Source: Poa pratensis
Taxonomy: Eukaryota; Streptophyta; Magnoliopsida; Poales; Poaceae
Length of the DNA stretch: 64,000 bases
Reading direction: 5' to 3'
Assembly (NCBI GenBank): GCA_947311845.1
Contig: CAMZMU010000069.1
Span: 7,342,629 to 7,406,628 of the forward strand
Part shown: positions 43,996-54,997 of the stretch, in pieces
How the letters are laid out: every line of letters begins with the position of its first letter
Numbering within the stretch: position 1 is the first letter of the stretch
The notes under the pieces: generated by a model
Database searches by the model: none
The model's input: the letters and a program-made list of their open reading frames with translations, nothing else
Told to the model about the DNA's origin: nothing
Position numbers and translations under genes: made by a program

Positions 43996-45320
43996 GAGCA
44001 TCTCTAGCGGCATCCGCCAAATGCCCTCCCAATGGCCCATCAGGGTTCCCACCGAAAAATCGCCCACAACGGTACCCTCATCTGTCCGGGCGAGCCGAAA
44101 TATATCCTGCACCCCGAGAGGGCCTCCAAACTTGGGGGCCTGTTCGGGGTGCCGGACATTGCCAGGACATGCCCTACGACAGGCGGCCCTCACTCGTGAT
44201 ACACACATAGCGGGCCCACAATTCTCCCCCTTCCTCTACATTGCTGCCCCGGGCGCCAAAAACTTCAATCTTCTCTCCATTTCCATACCTTGCCGCCACG
44301 ACCTCCTCGCCTTCCTCGAGTATGCAGCTTGATCCTCGGCCTCTCGCGACTTCGGAAGCCGTCGGCGACGACGCATCAGCCGAGGAAGAAGGCAATGTAG
44401 CGGGAGCAGGAGGATCTGCCGGTGGAGCTGATCGACAAGACCGACGAGTACGGGCGAAGGATAAGGCGTCACAGGAGCAAGTCCTCGCCGACATGATGGT
44501 CGCCATGAGCCAAAGAAGCTCTACTCCCCCCCCCCCCCCCCCATTGCGGATCGTCTTCCCCGGGCTATTACGCTGACCCGAGCATGGTGTCGACCACGCA
44601 GGAGTCAAGTTTCTCCATCTCGCCCGAAGATCTGACGTCCATCGACCAGAACAAGGAGGCCAGCGACTCGCAGGCGCTGTGTCGGACGGGATGCACAACG
44701 ACTCGACAGATTCCTGGGGTCAGCTCTTCGGTCAGTGCGGCGCCAAGCGAAACACCCTAGCTAGCTTGGTGAGGTGCGTGTTTGTGTATTTATGATGCCG
44801 GCCAGGTGAATTGTGCTTGTGTAGTTATGATGCCGGCCATGTGTTGATGCATTGTTGGACGGCTATTCAAGATTGTCCGAAGTGGTAAACCCTTTTCGAC
44901 ATGCAAAAGAACAAACTCAAGACCACGGAGAAGGCCAAGAAGCGTTTGCTCATGGCCACCAACACGAGCGACATGAGCCCCAATCAAAAGGTCTGCTTTG
45001 CCCAAAAAAGGAGACACATCATGGCGGAGAGGATTGGCGCCAAGGGTGACGACGAGAAGGCTGGCGAATGATTTGCACACATCCTAGCTAGCTATGGTGG
45101 TGCCCTTTTAATGGCCGGAACTGTGTTATCTGAGACTTTTTATTTACTCTGTTCAATTTGGTTTGCTTGATTTGTAGTGGGCATGAAATCTTTTGTTATA
45201 GAAAAGATAAAAAACAAAAATATGATCAAAGATGATCAGGACCCTTGTTTGGGGCCGCCGCTGAGGCAGCACCAGTGTAGCGGACACATGTGTATTTGAC
45301 AGCTCCCGATTGAGATGCTC
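43996..45320. mobile_element. PIF/Harbinger-type derivative (1,325 bp)
   Basis: The left end is GAGCATCTCTAGCGGC and the right end is GAGATGCTC, inverted copies typical of Harbinger/Tourist elements. The flanking triplets TAA and TCA are near-matching target sites. The interior has gene-like fragments on + (44321-44576, Glu/Ala-rich; and 44900-45070, K-x-R-L-L-M-A-T-N-T-S-D-M-S-P) that resemble the first ORF of Harbinger elements. There is no transposase. A run of 17 C occurs at 44526-44542. Confidence 0.65.
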
Positions 45321-45615
45321 TCAGAAATCACTCAATAATTACTTAGCCGGACGCACTTTTTTACTGTCCGACTCCGAGGGCGAAAGGGTAACTTGCCGGC
45401 GGTCATATTTAAGATCGACCCGCCAACACTCGCCGTCAGCGTCCTTCTGTCCTGTCCTCACCAGGCCCTATTTAACACCGCGCGCACGCTTCCCCTACGT
45501 CCCGTCGCACGCGCGCACGCTACGGCTACCTACCAACCCACGGTCCACCCACCAACCCGCCCGCTACGTACGACAATCCTCAATCCCGTCCTGCTCCTGC
45601 GCAACGCGGCGAGGG
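45321..45615 (+). promoter_or_regulatory. shikimate kinase promoter and leader
   Basis: The TATA-like CTATTTAACA (core 45469-45475) lies about 140 bp before the ATG, in a GC- and CT-rich context. The promoter begins directly at the end of the Harbinger derivative, so upstream control sequences may be displaced or supplied by the transposon. Confidence 0.5.
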
Positions 45616-48318
45616 ATGGCAATGGAGGCGGTGATCGGGATGCAGTCGCCGGCGGCCGGTGTCGTCGGAGCCGGCCGCCGGAACGGTGCTCTCGGCGGCG
45701 GAGTGAGGCGGGCCCCGGCGGCCAGCCTGCGAGTCAGAGGCCCGACCCCGGCGGCGGCGACGGCCCTGCGGGCTCGCGTGGCCCCGGTCTCCTGCGTCAA
45801 AACGTCCACAGGTCCGTTTCCTTTTTCCTATCGTTCTATCGTCCGGCGGGCCACGATCATAGAAGTTATCATCTCTTAATCGATTCAGGCGAGATGTGGG
45901 TTAATGAAGAGATAGATAGATAGATATCTCTGGAAACGAAATTAGGAGATGGATGGTAACTTTGGTGCTTGGTGTAGATCGCTCGGTTGATTCGTGGCAA
46001 AATCTGTCGGGAAAATGGTTAACCTTGTTCTGGACAGAGCAACGTACTAGTTCGCGAATAGTCACGGAACGAGGTTCGACGACCAGTACGATACGCACCA
46101 CGGAGTGAGTACGTACGATGAAGATGTTAGGAGCCCAGGGCCAGGGGCCCACTACATCAATCATCTCATCAGCAATAGCACATTTTTGTCCACGATGGAC
46201 TGTGCGAAACCATCCCCAAATCTCTCCGGTGCCCATGGATCCGGCTCCTTCCACCACGCTACCTTTGGCCACCGTTCCTCCTCGTACAGTCGTCGTGCCT
46301 CCCCATAGTCCTTATAATCCCTAGTTCCCTACTATCCATGCTGTGGCCGGAGACGGGAGATTCTCAAGTGGTGACGGCGAGTACAGTTCAACGGCGTAGG
46401 GCAGTGGCGGCATGGGACATTCCGGCCGGCCGCCCGGCGTACCCATCAGTGGCAGGACGGAACCCCGTTTCCGGCTACTATGTTCGGGGTAGGTAGGTGA
46501 TGACTTTGCTTGGTCAAATAGCTAGTCGGGGAGGGACTGAACACAGCTAGTATTACTTTGTTTGGTGGTGATGTCGATGGGATCTAATCACGTGCGATAG
46601 CGCTTGTATTTGAATCGGTTCTGGGTTGTTGCAAGGAGGAGGCAGATAGGAAATTGCCGAATTGTCAGTATACTAGTACTACTTGCTATTTGTTTAGGAG
46701 ACATGTATACTGCACTCAAAGAGTAGCCAAGTTGGTCAAACTGACTTTTCTTTGTGGCCTTGTTGTAATACAGGTCATCAGAGCTTGCACAACTCAGTTG
46801 ACGAAGCACTCTTGCTAAAGGTCTTGTACTGAAATCCCTAATATGAATAGACCCAACTGTTGCTTTCGGGCGTCGCTTTTGACATACTTGTGTTATAATT
46901 GCAGAGGAAAGCAGAACAAGTTCTGTTCGAGTTGAACGGGCGGTGTATTTACCTAGTTGGTTCGTTCCTCCACCTGCCTACTGCTACCAACATGTAAAGA
47001 CCAAAAATTTCTCCTTTGTCTCTTAAATTAATAGGAAATGTTCATGCTGCAGGAATGATGGGCTCTGGAAAGAGTACGGTAGGCAAGATATTAGCCGAAG
47101 TGTTGCGTTATTCATACTTTGACAGTGATAGTTTGGTTGAACAGGCGGTTGGCATGCCTTCCGTTGCTCAGATATTCAAGGTTCACAGTGAAGCATTTTT
47201 TAGAGATAGTGAGGTAATGTTTGCTGTACATTTTTTGGTATAGATATTGTGCCTCTGTAGCTATCAGAAGCGAAGGACTTATGGACTAACATTTTCTAGT
47301 TCATCCACCTTCTTTGTTCTGCAGAGTAGTGTCTTGAGAGATCTATCCTCAATGCAGCGATTAGTTGTCGCTACTGGAGGCGGTGCTGTTATTCGGCCAC
47401 TTAACTGGTATATGAATTACTATGATCTCATCACCATTTTATTTTTCATATGTTGTTATCCTATTTTCTCCTTTGAATGAATAAAAATTCTTATATCTGC
47501 CACTTCTATTCTATTTTCAGGAGATATATGAAGAAAGGTATGTCTATCATGTTGGATGTGCCTTTGGACGCGCTTGCTAAGCGAATTGCGCAAGTTGGGA
47601 CTGCTTCCCGTCCCCTTCTAGATCAGCCATCTGGTGATCCTTACACAGCGGTAGCTACTCTGAACACGCTGATCTCTGTTTTGGGTGTTTTGGCACACTT
47701 AACATGTACCTTTTTTACTCTGAACCACTTTACGACTGTGAAATATGACATAGTCGTTGTGTGCAAACACTAATGATACACAAGAAAGAATTACAGTAAA
47801 GGCAATTTTGTAAATTCCTTATATGTATGTTGGTTGTACATATTTGTCTATTTCCATGTTCCCGCTAGTTAAAATGCATGGCTCACTTATTTGTGTGTGT
47901 CCTAGGCCTTCACGAAACTCAGCCTGCTCGCGGAGCAAAGAGGCGATGCTTATGCGAACGCCGACGTAAGAGTTTCTCTTGAAGGTATGTTAGATGCCAT
48001 AGATGGGTCTCCACTCTCTGGTCACACCTTAGTGAAGTTCTAATTCAGCAGAAAATAAGTGTCAGCATATATCTGTGCAGAGATTGCGGCTAAACAGGGT
48101 CACGACGATGTCTCTCAGCTAACCCCTACTGACATCGCCATTGAGGTATTGTACATATCGAGCCGATTGTTCATGTGCAATCGGTATCGCACGTGTTCTC
48201 TGATGCACCCTGAGTTTTTCACCTGACCTAACTCCCTGTTGTGTTTCAGGCCCTACAGAAGATTCAGAGTTTTATCATTGAGCAGTCTGTAGCCAGTGGC
48301 CCATTTGACGACTTATAA
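45616..48318 (+). CDS. SK: shikimate kinase, plastid precursor
   Basis: Nine exons: 45616-45811, 46774-46820, 46905-46959, 47053-47213, 47325-47407, 47521-47650, 47906-47984, 48081-48145 and 48250-48318. All are GT-AG with consistent phases and give 294 residues. The enzyme (EC 2.7.1.71) phosphorylates shikimate at the 3-OH with ATP in the pre-chorismate pathway. The first 65 residues are Ala/Arg/Gly-rich without acidic clusters, as for a chloroplast transit peptide. The kinase starts [13 protein letters not shown] (P-loop across exons 3-4). It continues F-D-S-D (shikimate-binding Asp), [16 protein letters not shown] (exon 5) and the lid [11 protein letters not shown] (exon 6). All key residues are present. 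Rice has several SK genes; I cannot tell which is the orthologue. The start is the first of two close in-frame Mets. Confidence 0.95.
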
Positions 48319-48448
48319 GTTGAACACAAGAGACGAAGGATGCAAGCTTTGTAGAATTTTGGCCCCCATTGTTGTTTTTGTATCGCTTGATATTATTTAT
48401 TCATTCTTTACACCCAAAGAGGAGTTGGGCAGAAGCATATGCTCGGAA

Positions 48449-48454
48449 AATAAA
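48449..48454 (+). terminator. likely polyadenylation signal of the SK gene
   Basis: AATAAA is found 131 bp past the stop codon, in the expected window for a plant 3' UTR. Confidence 0.5.
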
Positions 48455-48459
48455 TAAGA

Positions 48460-49140
48460 GAATAGCCAGTTGGGCTAATGTGATAGTTCCACAGTTCTGA
48501 AAGGTCATTGCAGTTACATATCTCTGTTGTAATCAAGTTCAAGACCATTGTATGCTCTTGTAGTCTTCTTTTCTTCTAAATGATCCACTTAATTATTGTT
48601 TTTAGATAGTACAATGTTTGGTCGTCATTGGTGTTATTTACAGCCCGAGTCACTGATCATGAAGAATTTTCTGCAACTTGATTTGTGACGCCAATTTCCA
48701 CATTGCAAAATGCAGAACATTTGACTTCCTTTTCTGGCCTAGAGAACTTTTGAGTTTTGACTTCCTTGACACCTACACAAGTTAGATTAACCTTTTTTCT
48801 TTTCTTTTGAGCTCTAAAATTTGAATTTTTGCATGAGACAGACACATCGCTCGTGATGCAAGTTGTCAACCGATGTTTGGTCGTCAAGTCGCTGACAGCA
48901 CAGAAAGAAAACCAAAAAAGACCGCCACTTTTTACCGGGCAAGATATAATATCCAGTCTTCCGAACGATTATTCGTCACCAATCACCACCTTGGACCTAT
49001 GAGATGTAAGATCAGACCCTTTTGCAGCTGATATATTATGAGCATTGAATTATGTTTTTTCACATCGGCAATAAGTTTGTGCTACTTATAGAAAAGTGAT
49101 AGAATAAATCCACAATTTCATTTCGAAGCAAGATCTGCAT
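48460..49140. other. spacer downstream of SK
   Basis: AT-rich sequence with no gene. Short frames on the minus strand around 48657-48887 show no domain. Confidence 0.4.
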
Positions 49141-49620
49141 ATTCCAGGAATCATCACCAATGTTTCAATTGAAATAAATTTATTTATTTTGAAATTGTAA
49201 ATTTTGGTTTAAAGCGTTGGTAGAGGCCGCACAAATGCATACGGCCTCTCGAATAGCACAAATTATGACGTCCACTCTCCCGGTAGGGAGATGGTAAACC
49301 AGTGCGCCTAACAAAAGTACAATGTAAGCCACTAATATTATGTGCTAGATTCACTTATAAAGAATGATATAATCGATTCATAATTCGATTTGAAGCGATG
49401 CTCTGCACCAATTCTCGCAGCCTTGTTGCATGCTCTTTGTTATAGGAATCATCAATTTTTCATTGAAATTAAATTATTTGGAACATATTAAAAATATTGG
49501 TTTAAAGTGTTGGTAGGGGCCACGCGAACGCGTACCCCATCTACCACAAATTATGACGTCCACTCTCCTCGTAGGGAGACGGTAAACCAATGCGCCTAAC
49601 AAAGTGCAATGTAGGCCACT
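49141..49620 (+). repeat. tandem duplication with 288-bp period
   Basis: AATTATGACGTCCACTCTCC occurs at 49261 and 49549. The shared block also includes AATCATCA...TTCA.TTGAAAT upstream, TTGGTTTAAAG.GTTGGTAG in the middle and GTAGGGAGA.GGTAAACCA.TGCGCCTAACAAA downstream. The two copies are clearly diverged. Confidence 0.85.
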
Positions 49621-52104
49621 AATCTAGGCCATGAGGCTTCTTGATCCCTCATTGACCCCGTCCAGGTAAGTGATTTTTACGTTTGCCATGGGTGTGACTA
49701 AATAGCAGGCTCTCCTTCCCCAGGATACATCTATCCTCGATGTGGGACTAAACCCGGGTACAAGAATTAAAGATCCTGGTGGTCGCCGTCCTAGATAATC
49801 AGGGCCACCCAAACCTGCGAAGTCAGGCCCGAGCCATAATGTCGCCGCTTAGGTATTTTGGGCCACTCAAACCTGCTAATTCAGGCCCGCTATGTGGCTT
49901 TTTTCTTCTATTTGGCCTCTTAGGCTCTCAGAAGACGATAGCATTCAGGCCTAATACGGTGCAACGTGTATACCACATTCTGGACACATTGTTCCTAAAA
50001 GAAAACATTCTGGTCACATTGGTCGTTACATCATACGGAGTATGTATATGCGATTGTAAATTAGCATAGAGGATGAGCGGAGCGACAATATGACATGTTT
50101 TTCACGATTTGTGTCATAGATTAGTATATGGACGTAACTTGGGAGCCCTTGTGCTCTTTGGTGTCAACGAGCGCATGTCAGTTACTGTCCACTTTTGTCC
50201 GTACAGAACCGTGTAAATCTCGTCTAAAATTTAAAAAAATACACAACTTTCAAACCGAGCATTCAAATCAAAATCGGGTTTTACCGTAGTGTTACTCGTG
50301 ACGAGGTTTTTAAAATTAAATCACTTAAATACACCTTCTGATAATTATTTTTGAAAAGCAACTTTGTGTCATGATAAAACAAGTATGTGATAAAAACATG
50401 TTTTTCTAGCACAATTTGGCATGTTTGCAAATTGATTGATTAAAAAGCAAGTTACTAGTATGTAATTCATAGTATTAAATGGTACTTAAAAAATCTTGTT
50501 CGCAATTTAGAGGGCATGAAACATGTATGTTTGGAAGAAAAATAATTGTCACGAATAGCCATAGTATTTTATTAAATGGTACTTAAAGCCCTTGTTCATA
50601 ATTTAGAGGGCACGGAGCTGGTATGTTTAGAAAAAGGATTTTTTGTCATAAAAAGCCATTTTGCGGTGTAAAAAACTTCTATAGATTGTATCGGCGAGTT
50701 AAGAATTATCATGGTAAAAACGGTTTGGATAGTTGAGATTTATTGCTTCTATTAAACGGACCGACAAGTTGCGGATTATTTGGAGAAAAACAACTTTTTA
50801 TCATGACCTAGAATTGAATGCGGTTTCAATAGAACCTATATTGAGAAATATGACGTAAGACTTTTTGAGTGCTTTAGTAAGACTTCTGTTGTGTCCAGTC
50901 ATTCATTCTCTAATTAAAAAACGGATGTCTCTTGGAGTTGATACTTCATGGCGGATATTGAAGCATCAAGTGTCTGACGCCTCTTGCAGGATGATCACTT
51001 TGTGAAGCCACGACTGATATGACCATTGTGATGAGGGCATACACGGTACATTCTTTAATGGCTAGCTGGTATCTGCGCCTGATAAGGTTTCCGACTTTGG
51101 TGACTTGACATGAAATTCTGAATTGAGAAGCAAATAAAGCAACTTTCCCCTCTGTGCTCTTTGAGATAAAAAAGAGAGTGATCATAGTTGAGCACATATC
51201 AAGATCGCTTTCAAACCGAAGAGATCTGATTGTTATTCTTGTAGGTTGACACTCCTATAGGGTTGGGAGTCAACTGTTCGACTATCCAGCATGTGGATTT
51301 GTCGCGACAAGCTCGTGAAAATTAACCGAAGGGATCACATAGAATAAGGGCTAAGTTAGGAGGAAATGGGTGCATAGCCTCTCCAAACTAAGATATAGCT
51401 CTGGGCCAACGGATCGAACATCAAAACAAACCAGGACTATCTCTTCCTCATGCTACATTCTATCTTTACATCTGATTCTCGTTGTAAGCTCATATTGTTC
51501 CGTTTATATCTACTTCAATATTTATGCTCAGTCTCTTATGTCATCAATGTACAAGAAGTTTCAGATTGTCACTGTTATATTGTTACATATGTTTTTGTTT
51601 TCTTGTTGAGGCTTCATATGTGAATCACACATCTTGTTTTCCGACTATTGTTACTTGTACTTGTTTCGTGACAAACTTGGACTTCTTACATTTCACTTAA
51701 CGTTTCTGCTTATCTTCTTAGTTAAAGTATTTAAGCTATCTAGACTTAGTTTCTAAAGTTGTTGTAACTTTGCTTATTTTGAATTTTTTATCTCGCTCAG
51801 AAAATTCAGTGTTGTCTAAGAGTTGCATAAATATGTCTTATTAATTTTTAAGTCTCTTGTTAGGTTTAAGATCTATCTGTTGAATTATAAGTTGCTTCAT
51901 ACATACTGCCAGTTCATAAAATTTTGCTACGGTCTTTTCTAATCAGTTTTTATTATCGCAAATTAACTCCTATTTAACCCCCCTTCTAGTCATATATTTT
52001 GGTCCTACACCTTTGCTTCTTGAATTTGCCGACACCTTTAATTTCCCGATCAATACATAATTTTCCATGATAAAAGATAATGCATTAAGATATGAAAGAA
52101 ATAA
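49621..52104. other. intergenic, no gene recognised
   Basis: 49780-49900 has two similar GGGCCAC.CAAACCTGC...TCAGGCCCG segments (period about 60 bp). The rest is AT-rich. A minus-strand frame of 83 codons at 50946-51197 has no recognisable domain. The CT/T-rich stretch 51480-52030 looks like old retrotransposon sequence but carries no diagnostic motif. Confidence 0.4.
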
Positions 52105-52301
52105 CCACGAGAACTCACTTTCATTGTGTTCTTCCACCCCTCATCGTCTTGCTTCATAGTGTTCCACACATAGTCTCAAATTGACACCTCCCCATATGCA
52201 TTGTCAATCAAGTGAGTGTTCGTCCTATTTCCCCTCCTCGCTTGCTCTATAAACAACTCGGAGAAAATCTGAGTGTTGTCATCGGTCCATTTGACGTACA
52301 T
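52105..52301 (-). pseudogene. Myb/SANT-like DNA-binding domain relic
   Basis: From ATG 52301 on the minus strand the reading is V-K-W-T-D-D-N-T-Q-I-F-S-E-L-F-I-E-Q, then R-G-N-R-T-N-T-H-L, matching the start of the Myb/SANT-like domain (family PF12776, from memory). That domain is common in plant Harbinger-linked and L10-interacting MYB-like proteins. A stop follows shortly (near 52175), and the second half (D-E-G-W-K-N-T-M-K) is displaced. It is a fragment of a transposon-associated or domesticated gene. Confidence 0.55.
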
Positions 52302-52855
52302 GATCAAAACTTGTCTATAGAGATCCATGCCACACATAGCAAGATTCTATACTAGTAAAATCTATAATATAGCACATCACATAAATGCATACAATTTCTA
52401 GACTAGGAAAATTTGTCCATAATAACAATATTCTACACTAGCAAAACCTATCATGTAGTACATCACATAATCGGTATAAATTTTTGTTAACAAAATGGGT
52501 AGTGCAACCTATTTTATGTCACACGCATAGCTCATTTTTTCCCACACACGTCACATATAATGCACAATTTATCATATTGGGCATCGCAAAAAATGTGAAA
52601 CAAAATGGACATGGCCGAGGTCGTTGTCAGACTGGAATCGAGCAACACCCGCACAACGCGTGGAGGTCAGGACACGGCCACGGGTAGCTCGTAAGGTCGG
52701 AGCAAAGTTGTACTGGCGGCGATGAGGTCCTCATGGAGGCGGGGAGCTCGAGGTGGCTAATGCTCGATTCCTGGCGATGAAACAAATGATCATGGGCAGG
52801 AATCGGGTGACCGGGAGCTCATGGCCATGATGACAAGGGACTGGCGGTGAGCTCC
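52302..52855. other. spacer with an 86-bp tandem pair
   Basis: ATTCTATACTAGTAAAA (52344) and ATTCTACACTAGCAAAA (52430) begin two diverged 86-bp units, each ending in TAG.ACATCACATAA. The remainder (52600-52855) is GC-richer and without a recognised gene. Confidence 0.6.
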
Positions 52856-54943
52856 TGAAAGTGCATGTACCCTCATGGGTGGTTTTGCTAATTAATGACA
52901 ATCTCTATGGACTAATGTTTGCATTGAGATATCTTTATAGATCATGTCCATGAAGAAGATTGGAGTTCATGTGTTGGACTCTAGAAGATTATATGATGAC
53001 CAAGGTTCTTTCCAATGGGTTCATATGAAGAATGGTCACCTAGAGTTGAGTTTATTGCAAGCATGGCTTGGAAAAGAAGATTGAGTGAATATTCATGTTT
53101 ATCTCCAGGCCATCATCTATATCAAGAGAAGAAGATGAAGTGCAAGTGGATACATGAAGACGGAGCTAAGCGAGGCTCTCCCATAACGGTGTATGGGGGA
53201 GTATTTGGAGAAGTCTTCATCAAGCATGTGCTAGCAAGCACAATCAAGAAAGAGGTTCCAACTTGAGAGAGTCAAGATCGTCATCATCTAGCTCAAGTGG
53301 AATGCGCAAGGCAAAGGTATGATCTTGATAGGGTTTCTATTTTACCGGTCTCATGCTGTTAGTGGGAGACCGGGTTATAGGATAGACGGCGTACTATCAA
53401 GAGGGGCTCTCAAGTGAGTAACTTGATCGCATCTTTGTGGAGAGCTCAAACCTTCGCATACTTGGCATATCATCTTTCTTGGTTCTTATTTGGCTTTTAT
53501 CCATGTGAGAATTTAGAGCTTGTGTTCATCTCCATACCAAGCTCTAGTTCATCAGAAACGGATTTCATATGCATATCTAGTTGCGTTTTTGATGTTGGAA
53601 GTTTTATCGGTTTGTCTTCTCTAGAGAGGTCAAACCCTCTCCTTGTGACTTCCTCCTCACATGATGGACTATGATGTTTCTCTACATAATCTTGAAGAGC
53701 TCTTCGTTGTGATTCCAACGAGCCCGAGATCATAAAAAACGGAGTCCGGATGTAAAAGTTATTGTCGTTTGGGTTTTATTGTTTCTGTCAAAACCGGAAT
53801 ATCCGGGGGGCGGAATATCCAGGGTTGGGGGCCAGATACTCCGACCCTAAAAAGTGTTTTTAGCTTTTTTGAGCCCCAAGTGCGAGCCTCTATCTAAACC
53901 GGACATTTGGGCCGGATATTTTGAAGGGTGGCCGGATATTCCGGCTCTATTGGCTATAACGGCTATATTTCAGGGAGGGGGTATATATACCCCTCCCCTT
54001 CTTCAACCTGCAGGCAAGTACAAAATTTCCCCCGCTCTCACCTCCATTGTTGACCTTAAAAAGCTTGCCCCTCTCCCAATTCCTCCCATGATTCTTGCAT
54101 CTCTTTGAGGGAAAAGAGAGAGGAGATGTATATCTACATTTACACCAATCCATCTCTCCTCTAAGTGAGGGGAACCCTTTGGATCTAGATCTTGGAGTTC
54201 CATTTGTTGAGTTCTTCTTTGTTCTTCCTCTCTTGTCACCCCATAAGCATTAGTTGCTTTTGGTGGGATTTGAGAGTGAAGGATTTGAGCACTTGTGCTC
54301 TTGCCATTGCATTGTTGCATCGGTTTGTGCTCTCCACGAGGATTCGTGGAAGTGAAAGTTTGTGAGCTTATTACTCTTGGGTCTTTGGACCCTAGATGCC
54401 TTTGTGGTCGTTGAGACCTCGTGTGGTCACTTGTCGCTGTTTGGGAGTCCCCAATTCAGTTGTGGGTGTGTGCCCCGGATCGCTGTTGTAAAGGCTCCAG
54501 ATTCCGCCTTGACGGATTCCGATAGTGGAAGGTGAACCAATCCTTTGTGGTGCAGTTCATCGGAGAAGAAGGTGAGTCTGTTGTGGCGCTGAGACCAACC
54601 TGTTGTGGTGGTCTCACACCTCCCCAACGAGACGTACTCCCCTAAAAAGGAGGAACTCGAGAATACATTCTCGTCTCCGCGTGCCTCGGTTATTTCTATA
54701 ACCGAGCTCTTTACTTATGCACTTTACATTGTGATAGCCTTCGTGCTTGAAGTATTCTTTTGCTATCACCTTGTTGCTTGTCTTGCTTAGCATAAGTTGT
54801 TGATGCACATAGGTGAGCGTAGTATATTTAGGTTGGCTTGTTAATTTAAACACCTAGTTTTATTCCACAATTATCAAGCGTAAAACCGAAAAGTTTTAAT
54901 CGCCTATTCACCCCCCCCTCTAGGCGACATCCTTTTCCTTTCA
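52856..54943 (+). repeat. 5' LTR, 2,088 bp
   Basis: It starts TGAAAGTGCATGTACC and ends TTTTCCTTTCA, with inverted ends TGAAAG...CTTTCA. It is followed by ATTGGTATCAGAGC. A TATATATA core lies at 53982-53989. Confidence 0.85.
53794..53989 (+). promoter_or_regulatory. LTR promoter: inverted CCGGAATATCCGG boxes and TATA
   Basis: CCGGAATATCCGG at 53794-53806 recurs in exact inverted form at 53932-53944. Partial copies lie at 53811-53820 and 53912-53920. A TATATATA box is 38 bp past the last box. The spacing suggests a repeated protein-binding site in front of the LTR core promoter; this is inference. Confidence 0.55.
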
Positions 54944-54945
54944 AT

Positions 54946-54957
54946 TGGTATCAGAGC
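54946..54957 (+). promoter_or_regulatory. primer binding site
   Basis: TGGTATCAGAGC is complementary to the 3' end of initiator Met-tRNA and lies two bases after the LTR end. Confidence 0.85.
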
Positions 54958-54997
54958 CTTGGCTCTCTTTTTGGGCTTTACCACCTAGAGAGTAAAG

